From: Victivallis vadensis
GTDB taxonomy: Bacteria; Verrucomicrobiota; Lentisphaeria; Victivallales; GWF2-50-93
NCBI GenBank assembly: GCA_945883805.1
Contig: CAMCYE010000025.1
Span: 1-34,948, forward strand
Reading direction: 5' to 3'
Length of the DNA: 34,948 nt
Position 1 is the first letter of the stretch. Each line of letters starts with the position of its first letter. The notes below the pieces were generated by a model. The model did not search any database, was not told where the DNA came from, and was given only the letters and a program-made list of their open reading frames with translations. Position numbers and translations under genes: made by a program. This document shows positions 7,170 to 16,789 of the stretch, one piece after another.

Positions 7170-8565
7170 GATTGCTCTCTTGGTTTTCGGCGAGTCGTGC
7201 CAGAGACAGGATGTCTACCTGAAAAGAAAGGCGGTCTCGGACCGTGAAAGCTCCCGTTTTCTCGTTTCCCTTGAAAACGTTGCCACTGTTGTCCGGCCTG
7301 TTGACGAGCTCAGGGGTAAAGGCGATGTCAAGAAAGCGCTTTCCCTGCTTGAGCCAGATTTGGATGCGGTGGTGCTTTATGTGCCTGTTTTTGTTTCACC
7401 CGCTTTGGTTGCACATACAGGGAATCTTCTTGGTAGGCCGTTTGCCTTGGCGGGAAATACGGCTCCTGATTCGCTGAGCCAGCTGGCATTTCTGGCCGTA
7501 GCCGGAGCTCTCGACCAGTTGGGGCTCAAATACCACAGGGTTTTGGGCGATGCGGCGGAATCCGGGCAAATGGAAAAACTCTCTTGCTTCCTCCGGGCTG
7601 CCGCAGCTAAAACCCGACTGAAAGGTGAGACCTTCGGTTGCATCGGAGGCCGCTCGCTCGGGATTAGTCCGGGAGTTTCGGATCCTGCCCAGTGGGAACG
7701 GCTTTTCAATGTCGATGTCGAACACATCGACCAGTTCGAAATCTATCTGCGCGCACAGAGACAACCACAGGAAAAGGTGGATTTGCAGATGAAATGGCTG
7801 GAAAAAATGACTGGATCCATTCAATACAATGAAACAAAACTCACAAAGGAGTCCCTGGAGCTTCAAATACGGAGCTATCTTGCAATAAAAGAGATCTGCT
7901 CCGAGTATGAACTCGATTTCATAGGCGTAAAATGCCAGCCGGAACTCTCCAACGGGTTTTGCCTTCAATGCGTTGGCGTCTCCCTCTGCAACGACCCTTA
8001 TGATGCCGAAGGCCCTAAAACTCCGATACAATGCAGTTGTGAGGCCGATGCTGACGGTGCGCTTACAATGCGCCTGCTCAGTACCCTTTCCGGAGGAAAG
8101 CCAAGCTGCCTCAATGACATCGCGTCTGTAACAGGATCATCCATAACCTTGGCCAACTGCGGTGCCATGGCCACTTCTTTTGCCGCCTGCTCCGCCTCTG
8201 CCGAACAAAACCTTAAAGCTGTAACGCTTGTGCCGCACAATTTTGGGAAAGCCGGTGGAGCGGCCGTTAAATTCACGGTGCCTCCGGACAGAATCATGAC
8301 GTTTGCCCGCTTGCTAAGGACTCCGGAAGGCTACAGGATAGGGGCGTTTACCGGAAAGACGGTGTTAAAGTCCAGGGAAGGGCTTGGCGATGCCCTTCAA
8401 GTCCGCCCGCTGATCTTTGCGGATTTGTCTATTGATGAAGACAGGTTTCTGGCCACTTTCGGATCCAATCACATTTTGGCGGTGGAGGGAAATTTTCTTA
8501 ATGAACTTGAGGCTTTCGCCGCAATTTCCGGAATAAGCTTCTTAAATTACAATTCGGAGATCTAA
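7156..8565 (+). CDS. L-fucose/L-arabinose isomerase-like protein
   Basis: A 469-residue cytoplasmic protein resembling the FucI/AraA-type isomerase superfamily (COG2407-like). Its N-terminal Rossmann-like domains contain 'LDAVVLYVPVFVSPALV' and 'FGCIGGRSLGISPGVSDPAQWERLFNVDVEHID'. A later core has 'DFIGVKCQPELSNGFCLQCVGVSLCND', 'CEADADGALTMRLLSTLSGG' and a C-terminal beta domain. The start at 7156 sits 14 bp inside the previous gene and has AAGGAG (7141-7146) in front. Members interconvert aldoses and ketoses using Mn2+. Fed into the adjacent transketolase, it would supply a ketose substrate. The exact sugar cannot be told from sequence alone. Confidence 0.8.
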   Translation: MLRPKIALLVFGESCQRQDVYLKRKAVSDRESSRFLVSLENVATVVRPVDELRGKGDVKKALSLLEPDLDAVVLYVPVFVSPALVAHTGNLLGRPFALAGNTAPDSLSQLAFLAVAGALDQLGLKYHRVLGDAAESGQMEKLSCFLRAAAAKTRLKGETFGCIGGRSLGISPGVSDPAQWERLFNVDVEHIDQFEIYLRAQRQPQEKVDLQMKWLEKMTGSIQYNETKLTKESLELQIRSYLAIKEICSEYELDFIGVKCQPELSNGFCLQCVGVSLCNDPYDAEGPKTPIQCSCEADADGALTMRLLSTLSGGKPSCLNDIASVTGSSITLANCGAMATSFAACSASAEQNLKAVTLVPHNFGKAGGAAVKFTVPPDRIMTFARLLRTPEGYRIGAFTGKTVLKSREGLGDALQVRPLIFADLSIDEDRFLATFGSNHILAVEGNFLNELEAFAAISGISFLNYNSEI

Positions 8566-8569
8566 GATT

Positions 8570-10882
8570 ATGGTGGCCAAATGGATAGCCCCACAGAACT
8601 CATGTGAAGGGGACTGTCATTTTCAGGTACGTAAGCTGTTTCAGCTTTCCCGTCTTCCTGCCAGAGCCGAGATTAGTGTGTGCGCCGAGAGCCACTACAT
8701 TCTTCTTGTCAACGGAATAGAGGCCAGACGCGGACCGGCGCGCGGAACCCATACGGTCAACTATTATGATACGGCGGATATCTCCCCTTTTCTTCGTGAA
8801 GGTGAAAATGAATTGCTTATCAACTGCCATTGCATGAATATCGAAACATTTGTGGCTGCTCCTTCAGAACCGGCTGTAATAGCGGAGCTTCAGGGTTTTT
8901 TCGGCACAGACGAAAGCTGGGATTCGCGCGAAGATGCCCGCTGGAGAAAAGACGTACAGCTCTATACATTCCAGACAGGTTATTCGGAATGGCTCGATTT
9001 CCGGATACAGGATTCGGGCTGGTCAAAAGCCAGGATTATCTCCCCGGAAAGCCTGGTGCTTAAAAAAATGCTCAGGAAAAGGGATGTTCCGGCACTCAAT
9101 ACTGTGTTGCGTCATCCGGCGGACATCCCGATGATTTCCAGCGTCGGGCGACTAGATGACTGCGACGAAAGAAGCGTCGCACGGCGAATGACGCGGGAAC
9201 CGCTGACACCTCTTGATATTTCCGTAAAGCCGCTCCTCCTTCCGGAATCCGCCGGACTAAAAATAGAATCGCTTCCGGACAATGCCGGGTTGGCTCTCAT
9301 TGTCGATTTCGCCCATGAGGTTATCGGCCGCTTTGAATTGGATGTCACAGCTCCGTCCGGAACGATAATAGACATCGGCTATGAGGAGGAATTATGGAAC
9401 GGCAGACTCCAGGTCGAGCGCCTTTCCAACGAAGCTTACAAGTTTGCGGACCGATACATCACCGATGGACGGCGCAGGACGGTTGGCAATGTTTATCAGG
9501 AGAGGGGTTTCCGGATGGTCCAGGTTCACATTCGCAATTTCAAGGAGAGTGTGACAATACATTCGGCAAAGGCTCTTGACATCCGCTATCCTTTCACGAA
9601 CACCGCATCTTTCATTTGTGACGATGAAGGGCTGAGCCGACTTTTTCTGGTGTGCGCGGAAACCCTATCGGCTTGCACCACGGATGTTTACACCGACTGT
9701 CCCTGGCGCGAACGTGCCCTATGGCTCAACGACATGATTGTGGAGAACCGCACCGGCCTGCAGCTTTATGGAGATCCGCGTGTAAACGCCAGAGTTCTGC
9801 GCATGGCTGTATCCGACGCATTTCCGGAAGGTCTGATACCTGGTGTTTGCCCGTGTCCGCGCTCTAGGGAAAGCTGTATTCTGCCTCTTACTAACCTTTT
9901 CCTTCCTGAAATCCTACGCGACTACTTCCTCTACACTGGGGATGCGGCATTAGTCCATGAAATCCTCCCGGCCCTTCTCAAGGCCGTAAGGCATATCTCA
10001 ACATGGGAGGATTCTGACGGAATTCTTTATCCGCCTGGAAAATACTGGAACTTCTTTGAGTGGTCTTATGAACTCAACGGAGTTTCCCTGAACGGAAAAC
10101 AGACCTCGCTGCTCAATTATTATTACCATATCGCATTGCGAGAGATTAAACGTCTTGACTCGGAATGCGGGTGCAATCTCGAACTCTCATGGATGGAGGA
10201 ACGTCTGCAACGGCTTCCGGCCGCCATTGAGAAACGTTTTTTTTCAGAAGAACACGGGATGCTGATGGATACCGCGAATCTCAAAGATGTCAACGGACGC
10301 TTCAGCCAGGTCGCCCATGCTTTTGCACTTCTTGCAGAGTGTGGCAGTCCAAAACTCAGGCAGGCCGCTTCCGCCGCCATTTCAAATCCGGCACTTTTAG
10401 AGCCTGATCTTTATTTTCAAAGTTTCATATTCCGGGCTTTGGAGCTTGTAGGGCGCCCAGATGAGTCACTCGCTAGAATCCGCAAACATTGGCTGAAAAT
10501 GCTACAGACGGGAACTCCTACACTTTGGGAAGCCTGGGTTCATCAGAAGGGCAAGGCGGCCATGCACGGAGATGGTAGTCTCTGCCATGGATTTGCCACA
10601 ATTCCCGTAGACTTCCTTCAGACCACAGTGCTCGGGATCCGTCCGTTGACACCCGGATTCAAAACTTTCAGAGTTTCACCCAATCCGTTCGACCTTTCTT
10701 TTGCGGAAGGTCGGGTGCCGACACCGGCCGGAAATATCTGGATACGCTGGGAGCTGGTTAACGGAAGTCTCGCCGTATCCTTGCGCATACCATTCGGACT
10801 TATTGCGAAGACTCCTGCCGGAGATTTCAGTTCCGGCCTCAGAAAATTCACCGTGCCAATTCCATGCAGTTCACCCAATTAG
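8570..10882 (+). CDS. Alpha-L-rhamnosidase-like glycoside hydrolase (GH78 type)
   Basis: A 770-residue protein with no signal peptide, so probably cytoplasmic. The first part contains a lectin-like beta domain ('LLVNGIEARRGPARGTHTVNYYDTADISPFL', about 47-77). A middle region follows with 'VDFAHEVIGRFELDV' and 'IDIGYEEELWNGRLQ'. The (alpha/alpha)6 catalytic domain begins at 'TDVYTDCPWRERALWLNDM' (about 372-390, the counterpart of GH78 'DCPqRdErlGWtGD') and includes 'KYWNFFEWSY'. A C-terminal beta domain has 'VDFLQTTVLGIRPLTPGFKTFRVSP' and 'GRVPTPAGNIWIRWE'. Length fits GH78. It would release terminal L-rhamnose or a related sugar from imported oligosaccharides. It starts 4 bp after the isomerase stop. 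Confidence 0.8.
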   Translation: MVAKWIAPQNSCEGDCHFQVRKLFQLSRLPARAEISVCAESHYILLVNGIEARRGPARGTHTVNYYDTADISPFLREGENELLINCHCMNIETFVAAPSEPAVIAELQGFFGTDESWDSREDARWRKDVQLYTFQTGYSEWLDFRIQDSGWSKARIISPESLVLKKMLRKRDVPALNTVLRHPADIPMISSVGRLDDCDERSVARRMTREPLTPLDISVKPLLLPESAGLKIESLPDNAGLALIVDFAHEVIGRFELDVTAPSGTIIDIGYEEELWNGRLQVERLSNEAYKFADRYITDGRRRTVGNVYQERGFRMVQVHIRNFKESVTIHSAKALDIRYPFTNTASFICDDEGLSRLFLVCAETLSACTTDVYTDCPWRERALWLNDMIVENRTGLQLYGDPRVNARVLRMAVSDAFPEGLIPGVCPCPRSRESCILPLTNLFLPEILRDYFLYTGDAALVHEILPALLKAVRHISTWEDSDGILYPPGKYWNFFEWSYELNGVSLNGKQTSLLNYYYHIALREIKRLDSECGCNLELSWMEERLQRLPAAIEKRFFSEEHGMLMDTANLKDVNGRFSQVAHAFALLAECGSPKLRQAASAAISNPALLEPDLYFQSFIFRALELVGRPDESLARIRKHWLKMLQTGTPTLWEAWVHQKGKAAMHGDGSLCHGFATIPVDFLQTTVLGIRPLTPGFKTFRVSPNPFDLSFAEGRVPTPAGNIWIRWELVNGSLAVSLRIPFGLIAKTPAGDFSSGLRKFTVPIPCSSPN

Positions 10883-10907
10883 TGCGCAAAGGAGATTCCC
10901 AGATTCA

Positions 10908-12041
10908 ATGAATAATGCGGAAAACACAATTGCCATACTCAACTACGAAAGCTACGACCGGATGCCTCTGGTTCATTTCGGCTTTTGGGAGGAGACTCTT
11001 GAAAAATGGCACATGGAGGGGCACATAACAGCAGACGAGGCCGCCCATGGAGCAATCGACCATTCACCGGAACAACGCAGTCTCGCTGCAAAACTTGGAT
11101 TTGATTTTTGCTGGGGCAACTCAAGAGCCTTCCCCGGACTGCTCTACCCTCCTTTCGTAGAGGAGACCGTAGAAATCCTTTCCGACGGTTCAAGGAAAAT
11201 AAGGAACTCAAACGGAGTCATCATCCTCCAGTTTCCGGGTATCCGATCAATCCCGCAGGAGTTTGACCACATGCTCAAGGACCGCACGACTTGGGAACGT
11301 CATTTCCTCCCCAGACTGCAGGATATTGACCGCATCGTTCCTTCCGAAATGTCAAAATGGAAATCGGAGAAGGAAAAGTTTGATGAACCCATATGCATCC
11401 ACCTGGGCTCCCAGATGGGAATAATCCGTGACTGGCTAGGGCTCGAAAACTTCTCCTACCTCCAAGTTGATGATGAAGCGCTTTTCCGTGAAATAGCCGT
11501 TACCATTGGCAATCTGACCTTATCTGTTGTTGAGAAAACAATGGCTCTCGCGAAGGCGAATGATTTCAAGTTCGACTATGCCCATTACTGGGAGGACATC
11601 TGTTTCCGCGGCGGTCCACTGATAAATCCGGTGATTTTCAACGAGATCTGTGGCCCGCTTTATCGGCGCATGACCTCCCTGCTCAAAGATTACGGGCTTT
11701 CCATCGTTTCGGTTGACTGCGACGGCAAGATTGACTCACTTCTGCCTGTGTGGCTGGAAAATGGTGTCAACACCATGTTCCCGATAGAGGTTGGCACATG
11801 GGGCGCTTCGATAGCTCCCTGGCGTGAGAAATACGGCAAGGCTTTGCGCGGTGTGGGAGGCATGGACAAGAACCTGTTCGCCTCCGGCAGATGTGCAATT
11901 GCAAAGGAGGTTGAGCGTCTTAAGCGTCTGGTCGAAATAGGGGGGTATATTCCCTGCCCCGACCATCGTATCCCGCCAAACGCCAAGTTCGAACTCGTCC
12001 GTTATTATTGTGAATTTTTCCGCAAACATATTAACCAATAA
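10908..12041 (+). CDS. URO-D superfamily protein 2
   Basis: A 377-residue protein. The ATG at 10908 was chosen because AAAGGAG lies at 10888-10894 and homologous text begins there; the reading frame extends upstream only inside the GH78 gene. The core reads 'SIVSVDCDGKIDSLLPVWLENGVNTMFPIEVG', then 'LRGVGGMDKNLFASG' and 'GGYIPCPDHRIPPNA'. That is the pattern of a distinct URO-D branch common in PVC bacteria and Clostridia. RQAGRY of HemE is absent ('MPLVHFGFWEE' stands at the N-terminus). Cys and Asp in 'VDCDG' and His in 'PCPDHR' are candidate ligands. It lies between a rhamnosidase and a sugar transporter, so a glycan-linked substrate is likely but unknown. Confidence 0.78.
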   Translation: MNNAENTIAILNYESYDRMPLVHFGFWEETLEKWHMEGHITADEAAHGAIDHSPEQRSLAAKLGFDFCWGNSRAFPGLLYPPFVEETVEILSDGSRKIRNSNGVIILQFPGIRSIPQEFDHMLKDRTTWERHFLPRLQDIDRIVPSEMSKWKSEKEKFDEPICIHLGSQMGIIRDWLGLENFSYLQVDDEALFREIAVTIGNLTLSVVEKTMALAKANDFKFDYAHYWEDICFRGGPLINPVIFNEICGPLYRRMTSLLKDYGLSIVSVDCDGKIDSLLPVWLENGVNTMFPIEVGTWGASIAPWREKYGKALRGVGGMDKNLFASGRCAIAKEVERLKRLVEIGGYIPCPDHRIPPNAKFELVRYYCEFFRKHINQ

Positions 12042-12051
12042 AGGATGATTC

Positions 12052-13467
12052 ATGGACCAGGATGTCAAAACCTACAAGATCGGTACGCTTAGCTACACGA
12101 AGCCGCGATTGATTCTCCTTCTCCTCTTCCTAGTATGGGGTGATATCTGCTACTGGATGATGGAATTCATCATACCGAACCTAGTGCCACTGATGTTCCG
12201 GGACATGAAAGCCTCTAACATGACTATCAGTATTGTACTAACATCAATCCCGATGGCGCTGAATGCACTGCTGAATCCGATAATCAGCTTCAAGAGCGAC
12301 CGGTTTCGCAGCAGATGGGGACGGAGGATACCTTTTTTGCTAGTTCCTTTACCATTCGTGGTGCTGAGTCTCATTGGCGTAGGCTGCAGCCCGCAGCTTG
12401 CCCCGTGGCTTTACGGGCATCTCCAAGGTTTCCTGTTTGGTCTTGATCTACGCTCTTTCACAATACTGCTGTTATCCATTTTTATTACGTTTTTTTCAAT
12501 CTTTCATTTGTTCATGATCTCCACTTTCTGGTATTTAGTGGCCGACGTAGTGCCGGTTGCCGTTTTCGCCAGTTTCTCGTCCGGGCTCAGGATTGCTACC
12601 ATGCTTTGCTCAATGCTCTTTAATTTTTTCGTTTTAAAGCATGCCGGAACTCACATGCAGGCAATCTTTGTAATTGGCGCCATACTTTATGGCCTAGGCT
12701 TCGCATTGATGTGTTTCATGGTTAAGGAAGGCGAATATGAGCCACCGCCACCGTATGTGAAAAATAAAAAAGGCTTTATTGCCGCTATTCGTACATACTT
12801 TCAGGAATGCCACACGACGCCGATATACCTATATATTTTCCTGGTTTCGATGATGTACAACGCCGGCGCCGCAGGCGGCCCGTTCGTCAATCTCTTTCAC
12901 CTCTCGCTGGGCATGTCCCTGCAGCAGATGGGAATCATCCACGGCCTGAGCGCCGGCATTTCCATGGCAGTCATTGCCGTTTCAGGGCCTCTTGCAGATA
13001 AATACCATCCCATCCGCGTTACCATCGTCGGGTTCATCGCCTGTGTGACCATTGGCATACCAATGCAGTTCATCTGGATGTTTGGAATGCCGTCGCCAAC
13101 CTTCAACTTCTATTATCTTCTTTTCCAGATGATACTTATCTACTATCCGGCGATAACTGTTGCCAGAATGCTGGATCCAATCCTGATCATAAGGCTGTTC
13201 CCGAAGGAGCGGGTGGGGCAGTTCTGTTCAGCAAACGCAATGTGGCGTTCTCTCTCAAGCATAGTGGCCGGTGCCATATTGGGTATTGTTCTTGACCTTC
13301 TGCTGGTTCTCCTCGGCACAAATGAGAAAGCCTGGACCTACCTGCCATTATGGCAATGGATTTGTTTCACCATGGGACTGTTCTTTCTGCTCAAGGTTTT
13401 CCAGCATTGGAAGAAAATGGGAGGAGACGATAATTATAAAGCATCTGTAGTTGATTTCTCGAAATAA
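12052..13467 (+). CDS. MFS sugar transporter (SLC45/sucrose-symporter-like)
   Basis: A 471-residue inner-membrane protein with about 12 hydrophobic segments. The inter-segment loop 'SFKSDRFRSRWGRRIPFLLVPLPF' is the major-facilitator A motif in the form typical of the SLC45/sugar:proton symporter group (SDrxRsRwGRRrPf). A central charged loop lies near 'KEGEYEPPPPYVKNKKGF'. It begins 10 bp after URO-D-like 2 and is likely to import the oligosaccharide that GH78 attacks inside the cell. AAAGGATGATT before the start provides a ribosome binding site. The substrate is inferred from its neighbours only. Confidence 0.9.
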   Translation: MDQDVKTYKIGTLSYTKPRLILLLLFLVWGDICYWMMEFIIPNLVPLMFRDMKASNMTISIVLTSIPMALNALLNPIISFKSDRFRSRWGRRIPFLLVPLPFVVLSLIGVGCSPQLAPWLYGHLQGFLFGLDLRSFTILLLSIFITFFSIFHLFMISTFWYLVADVVPVAVFASFSSGLRIATMLCSMLFNFFVLKHAGTHMQAIFVIGAILYGLGFALMCFMVKEGEYEPPPPYVKNKKGFIAAIRTYFQECHTTPIYLYIFLVSMMYNAGAAGGPFVNLFHLSLGMSLQQMGIIHGLSAGISMAVIAVSGPLADKYHPIRVTIVGFIACVTIGIPMQFIWMFGMPSPTFNFYYLLFQMILIYYPAITVARMLDPILIIRLFPKERVGQFCSANAMWRSLSSIVAGAILGIVLDLLLVLLGTNEKAWTYLPLWQWICFTMGLFFLLKVFQHWKKMGGDDNYKASVVDFSK

Positions 13468-13483
13468 GCAAAAGGAGGATATT

Positions 13484-14935
13484 ATGCTCGGAGAGAATTA
13501 TTCGTTGGCAGCATCATATTTGGCGGAAGCCGATGTTATTGTGGCAGGAGGTGGCAGTGCCGGTTTCAGTGCAGCCTTGGCGGCGGCGCGGCAGGGGGCA
13601 AAAACCATATTGGTGGAAAAGAACGCCATTTTGGGAGGTGTGGCCACCATGGGCATGATGATGTCTATCGGCAATCACATCTGCACCGGCGACGACCGGC
13701 TTGCCATCCGCGGCATACCGGAAGAACTGGTGGACAGGCTGGCGCGTGAATCTGGAACCAACCCGAACTGGAAATCGGCCAAACATCAGCATATCACCTT
13801 TGACATCGAAGTGATGATCGATCTGATGTACCGGATGCTATCCGAGGCTGGAGTAAAAATACTGATCAACACGACAGTGACGGACACTTTGATGGATGGA
13901 AACCGGATCAAAGGTGTGCTCATATCGCATGACAAGGCAGGCCGGTTCCGCCTGTCCGGCAAAACATTCGTCGACGCCACCGGCGACGCCCTGCTCGCCG
14001 CCCAGGCAGGGGAGGTCTGCACTCTTAATAAAGACCAGGCCACCATGCTGTACCTTCTTTCGGATGTTGATCTGGATGAGTTATACGAGTTCCTGCGCAC
14101 ACATCAGGAGCAGTACCCGACCCATCTGGATCATGACAGCACGTTCGCAGAGTTCGAGAAGAACTGGTTGGAAAACGGCATCTTCCATACGCCGCATGGC
14201 GGTGGCTTGATCTACTCCTTCATACAGGACGCGGTGAAAGAGGGCGGCTACAAAAAACAAGTCGGCAATATAGGCGGTCTGGATGTGCTGGGACTGTTCG
14301 GTCTCAAGCAGAACAAAACCTGCCTGATCAATAGTAATGTTCTATTTGTTGACTGTGGAGACCCATGGCAGTCCTCCTCAGTGGAGATCGAGGCGCGCGG
14401 CATGATCAAGCCTTGTGTGGATTTTTTCCGGAAGGCCATGCCGGGCTTCCAGAATGCCAAACTGGTCTCGTCGGCGCGCGAAATCGGCCTTCGCGGCTGG
14501 CGACGCATCCATGGACAGTATCCGTTCACGAACAGCGAGAAAGGCAAGCCTTCACGGTTCCCGGATGTGGTCTGGTGCGGGCCGTGCATTGGGTGGGCCG
14601 AGAGTAAAATACCGGCAGAGAAGTTTTTCGGCGGCGGTCTTAAATATTTGGGGGGGCAGGTGAAATTGAACACCATGCATGACGTGCCTTTCCGCGCACT
14701 TCGGCCGAATAACGTCCCGAATCTGGTGATGGCCAGTGGGAAAAGCTATGCGGGCGGCTGCCTACGGCCAATCGCCCATTGTCTGGCCGCCGGGCAGGCC
14801 GCCGGAGTGGCCGCTGCTCTGGCTGCCCCTCTTGGCGATTTCGATAAGATGGATATCCGCTCCCTGCAGTCAGCACTTTTGCGGCAGGGTGTGTATCTCG
14901 GCGACACCCAAAGGCTCAAGGAGCTTGGATTATAA
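13484..14935 (+). CDS. FAD-dependent oxidoreductase (FAD_oxidored family)
   Basis: A 483-residue flavoprotein. The ATG at 13484 has a strong GGAGG (13474-13478); an in-frame TTG further up lies inside the transporter gene and was not used. The dinucleotide-binding fold is 'ADVIVAGGGSAGFSAALAAARQGAKTILVEK' near residues 16-46. 'GGVATMGMMMS' follows, then 'FVDATGDALLAAQAGE', and a C-terminal FAD contact 'GGCLRPIAHCLAAGQAAGVAAALA'. No signal peptide was seen. This family (PF12831-like) oxidises diverse small molecules and is often found in carbohydrate clusters of PVC bacteria and Bacteroidota. Here it begins a module with URO-D-like 3, an RraA-like aldolase, an epimerase and a dehydrogenase. 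Confidence 0.92.
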   Translation: MLGENYSLAASYLAEADVIVAGGGSAGFSAALAAARQGAKTILVEKNAILGGVATMGMMMSIGNHICTGDDRLAIRGIPEELVDRLARESGTNPNWKSAKHQHITFDIEVMIDLMYRMLSEAGVKILINTTVTDTLMDGNRIKGVLISHDKAGRFRLSGKTFVDATGDALLAAQAGEVCTLNKDQATMLYLLSDVDLDELYEFLRTHQEQYPTHLDHDSTFAEFEKNWLENGIFHTPHGGGLIYSFIQDAVKEGGYKKQVGNIGGLDVLGLFGLKQNKTCLINSNVLFVDCGDPWQSSSVEIEARGMIKPCVDFFRKAMPGFQNAKLVSSAREIGLRGWRRIHGQYPFTNSEKGKPSRFPDVVWCGPCIGWAESKIPAEKFFGGGLKYLGGQVKLNTMHDVPFRALRPNNVPNLVMASGKSYAGGCLRPIAHCLAAGQAAGVAAALAAPLGDFDKMDIRSLQSALLRQGVYLGDTQRLKELGL

Positions 14936-14954
14936 TAAATCAAAGGACTGTATT

Positions 14955-16004
14955 ATGTTACAGACCTCCAGGGAAATTGTTGAAAAAACATTGAAATTTG
15001 AGAATCCTGAACGTTTGCCGCGTCAGATATGGCGTCTCCCTTGGGCTGAAAAACATGTTCCGGAATCCATAAACGAGCTCGACAAACGATGGCCGGGGGA
15101 TATTTCAGGTGTCGCAAAAGTTTATCAGGATTCTTCAAGAATCAAGGGTAATCCTTACGCTGTCGGTGAATATACCGATGAGTGGGGGTGCGTCTTTGAG
15201 AACATTCTCGAAGGAGTACATGGTGAAGTGAAAATCCCTGCTTTACCGGTCTTGAAGGAATGGAAAAGTGTGGTCATTGCTCCGTTTGAAATTCTGCCAC
15301 GGAATATCTCTTTGGCCAAGCAGAAGGTCAACCGCTGCTGTGAGAACAATAGCTCATTCATGATGGCCGGATGCTGTCCGCGACCCTGGGAGAGATACCA
15401 GTTTATCAGGGGGACCGAAAATGCGATGGTTGACATGATGGAACCGGATGCCAATGTCAAAGGACTCCTTAGAAGGATACACGAATTCTATCTAAAGGAA
15501 TATGAATTTTGGTGTTCAACCAACGTTGATGCCGTTATGTTCATGGATGACTGGGGATCGCAGAGACAGTTGCTGCTTCCGCCGGGCGTGTGGCGGGAAT
15601 TCTACAAACCTCTCTACAAGGAATATTGTGAAATTGCGCGTGCTTCAGGTAAATTTGTCTTCATGCACTCCGATGGTTACATTGCCGAGATCTTTGACGA
15701 CCTGATTGAAATAGGTGTCAACGCATTGAATTCTCAACTTTTCTGCATGGACATTGCAGATATTGGCCGCAGGGGCAAAGGCAAAATCACGTTCTGGGGC
15801 GAAATCGACCGGCAGCATATTCTTCCTTCAATAGATCCAAATGCAGGAAGAAAAGCGGTGCGCGAAGTCGCCAAACATGTCTTTAGCCGAAGTGGCGGAG
15901 TATTAGTGCAATTCGAGGTGTCCTCAGGAGCTAATCCCGCTACAATGATTGCTGTTATGGAGGAATGGGATGCCGTTCAGCGCGAAGCAGGAATGAATCC
16001 ATAG
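14955..16004 (+). CDS. URO-D superfamily protein 3
   Basis: A 349-residue protein. The ATG at 14955 follows AAAGGA (14942-14947); the frame is open upstream only within the oxidoreductase gene. It starts 'MLQTSREIVEKTLKFENPERLPRQIWRLPW', a familiar opening of the URO-D/MtaA superfamily, and lacks HemE's RQAGRY. The core holds 'FVFMHSDGYIAEIFDDLIEIGVNALNSQLFCMD', 'ITFWGEIDRQHILP' and 'GGVLVQFEVSSGANPATM'. The His in 'MHSDG' aligns with the first metal ligand of MtaA-type enzymes. No corrinoid-binding protein gene accompanies it. It is one of four such paralogues in this locus and is clearly not a recent duplicate of the others. Confidence 0.8.
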   Translation: MLQTSREIVEKTLKFENPERLPRQIWRLPWAEKHVPESINELDKRWPGDISGVAKVYQDSSRIKGNPYAVGEYTDEWGCVFENILEGVHGEVKIPALPVLKEWKSVVIAPFEILPRNISLAKQKVNRCCENNSSFMMAGCCPRPWERYQFIRGTENAMVDMMEPDANVKGLLRRIHEFYLKEYEFWCSTNVDAVMFMDDWGSQRQLLLPPGVWREFYKPLYKEYCEIARASGKFVFMHSDGYIAEIFDDLIEIGVNALNSQLFCMDIADIGRRGKGKITFWGEIDRQHILPSIDPNAGRKAVREVAKHVFSRSGGVLVQFEVSSGANPATMIAVMEEWDAVQREAGMNP

Positions 16005-16023
16005 TTTATCTAAAGGACAAGGA

Positions 16024-16785
16024 ATGAATATGAATTTTGAAAAAAGTAGACTGTCACATGCGGATTTATTGGGGCTCAAGCGCTGGAACACCCCGACGAT
16101 ATATAATGCTCTGGAACAGCTTGCTCCGGAAAATCTGCATCAGATGGTCAACCGCGAAGAGACGCGCGACTTTATGCCGCACCAAGGACCGATGATTGGC
16201 TATGCCGTGACCGTGGTGATTCAGCCGGGGAATCCCGAGCACAGGAATAATAAGGTGGCGTGGAGCGAGTACCGGGCATACATGGGGAATATGCCAGGAC
16301 CGAAAATAGTCGTAGTTCAGGATCTTGACAAACCAGAAGCATACGGGGCTTTCTGGGGGGAAGTGAACAGCAACAGGCACCGGGCGCTCGGCTGTGTAGG
16401 CACGATTACCGACGGGGCGATCCGCGATCTTGACGAGATGAACAGCTCTGGATTCAAAGCCATCGCCAGACGTATGTGTGTCGGGCATGCCTTCAGTACC
16501 CCAGTCAGATGGAACTGCGAGGTGGAAGTTTTCGGCACGCGCGTCCGCCCCGGCGACCTTGTCCATGCCGACAAGCACGGGTTCATAATCATTCCACTGG
16601 CACATCAGGAACGGATTCTAGAAGCGGCCCGGTTTATGGATGACAGCGAATGCGAAACAGTCATTCCTTCCGGTACTGACACCGCAGGAAAAAGCATAAG
16701 CGAGATCCTTGATGAAATTAATCGTTCAAATCTGGAAAACGCACGGCGGTGCAAAGAGAAATTTGATAAGAATGGGGAATGGTGA
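16024..16785 (+). CDS. RraA-like aldolase/decarboxylase (4-hydroxy-4-methyl-2-oxoglutarate aldolase family)
   Basis: A 253-residue protein of the RraA/HMG-aldolase fold. It shows 'NTPTIYNALEQL' near the start, 'GAFWGEVNSNRHRALGCVGTITDGAIRDLDEM' (about 108-139) with the conserved Arg-Asp of the active site, and 'VRWNCEVEVFGTRVRPGDLVHADKHGFIIIP' near 160-190. Family members split 2-keto acids to pyruvate or decarboxylate oxaloacetate, or they regulate RNase E in the RraA branch. The catalytic DGAxRD text favours the enzyme branch. It ends 4 bp before the next gene. It could release pyruvate from a sugar-derived keto acid made upstream in this module. Confidence 0.85.
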   Translation: MNMNFEKSRLSHADLLGLKRWNTPTIYNALEQLAPENLHQMVNREETRDFMPHQGPMIGYAVTVVIQPGNPEHRNNKVAWSEYRAYMGNMPGPKIVVVQDLDKPEAYGAFWGEVNSNRHRALGCVGTITDGAIRDLDEMNSSGFKAIARRMCVGHAFSTPVRWNCEVEVFGTRVRPGDLVHADKHGFIIIPLAHQERILEAARFMDDSECETVIPSGTDTAGKSISEILDEINRSNLENARRCKEKFDKNGEW

Positions 16786-16789
16786 AAAA

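Noticed and set aside
10701..10907. Longer N-terminus for URO-D-like 2 starting at 10701 (and likewise 14736 for URO-D-like 3, 16709 for the epimerase)
   Set aside because: The extra residues lie within the preceding genes in another frame and do not look like family sequence; internal ATGs with ribosome binding sites or correct spacing fit better.
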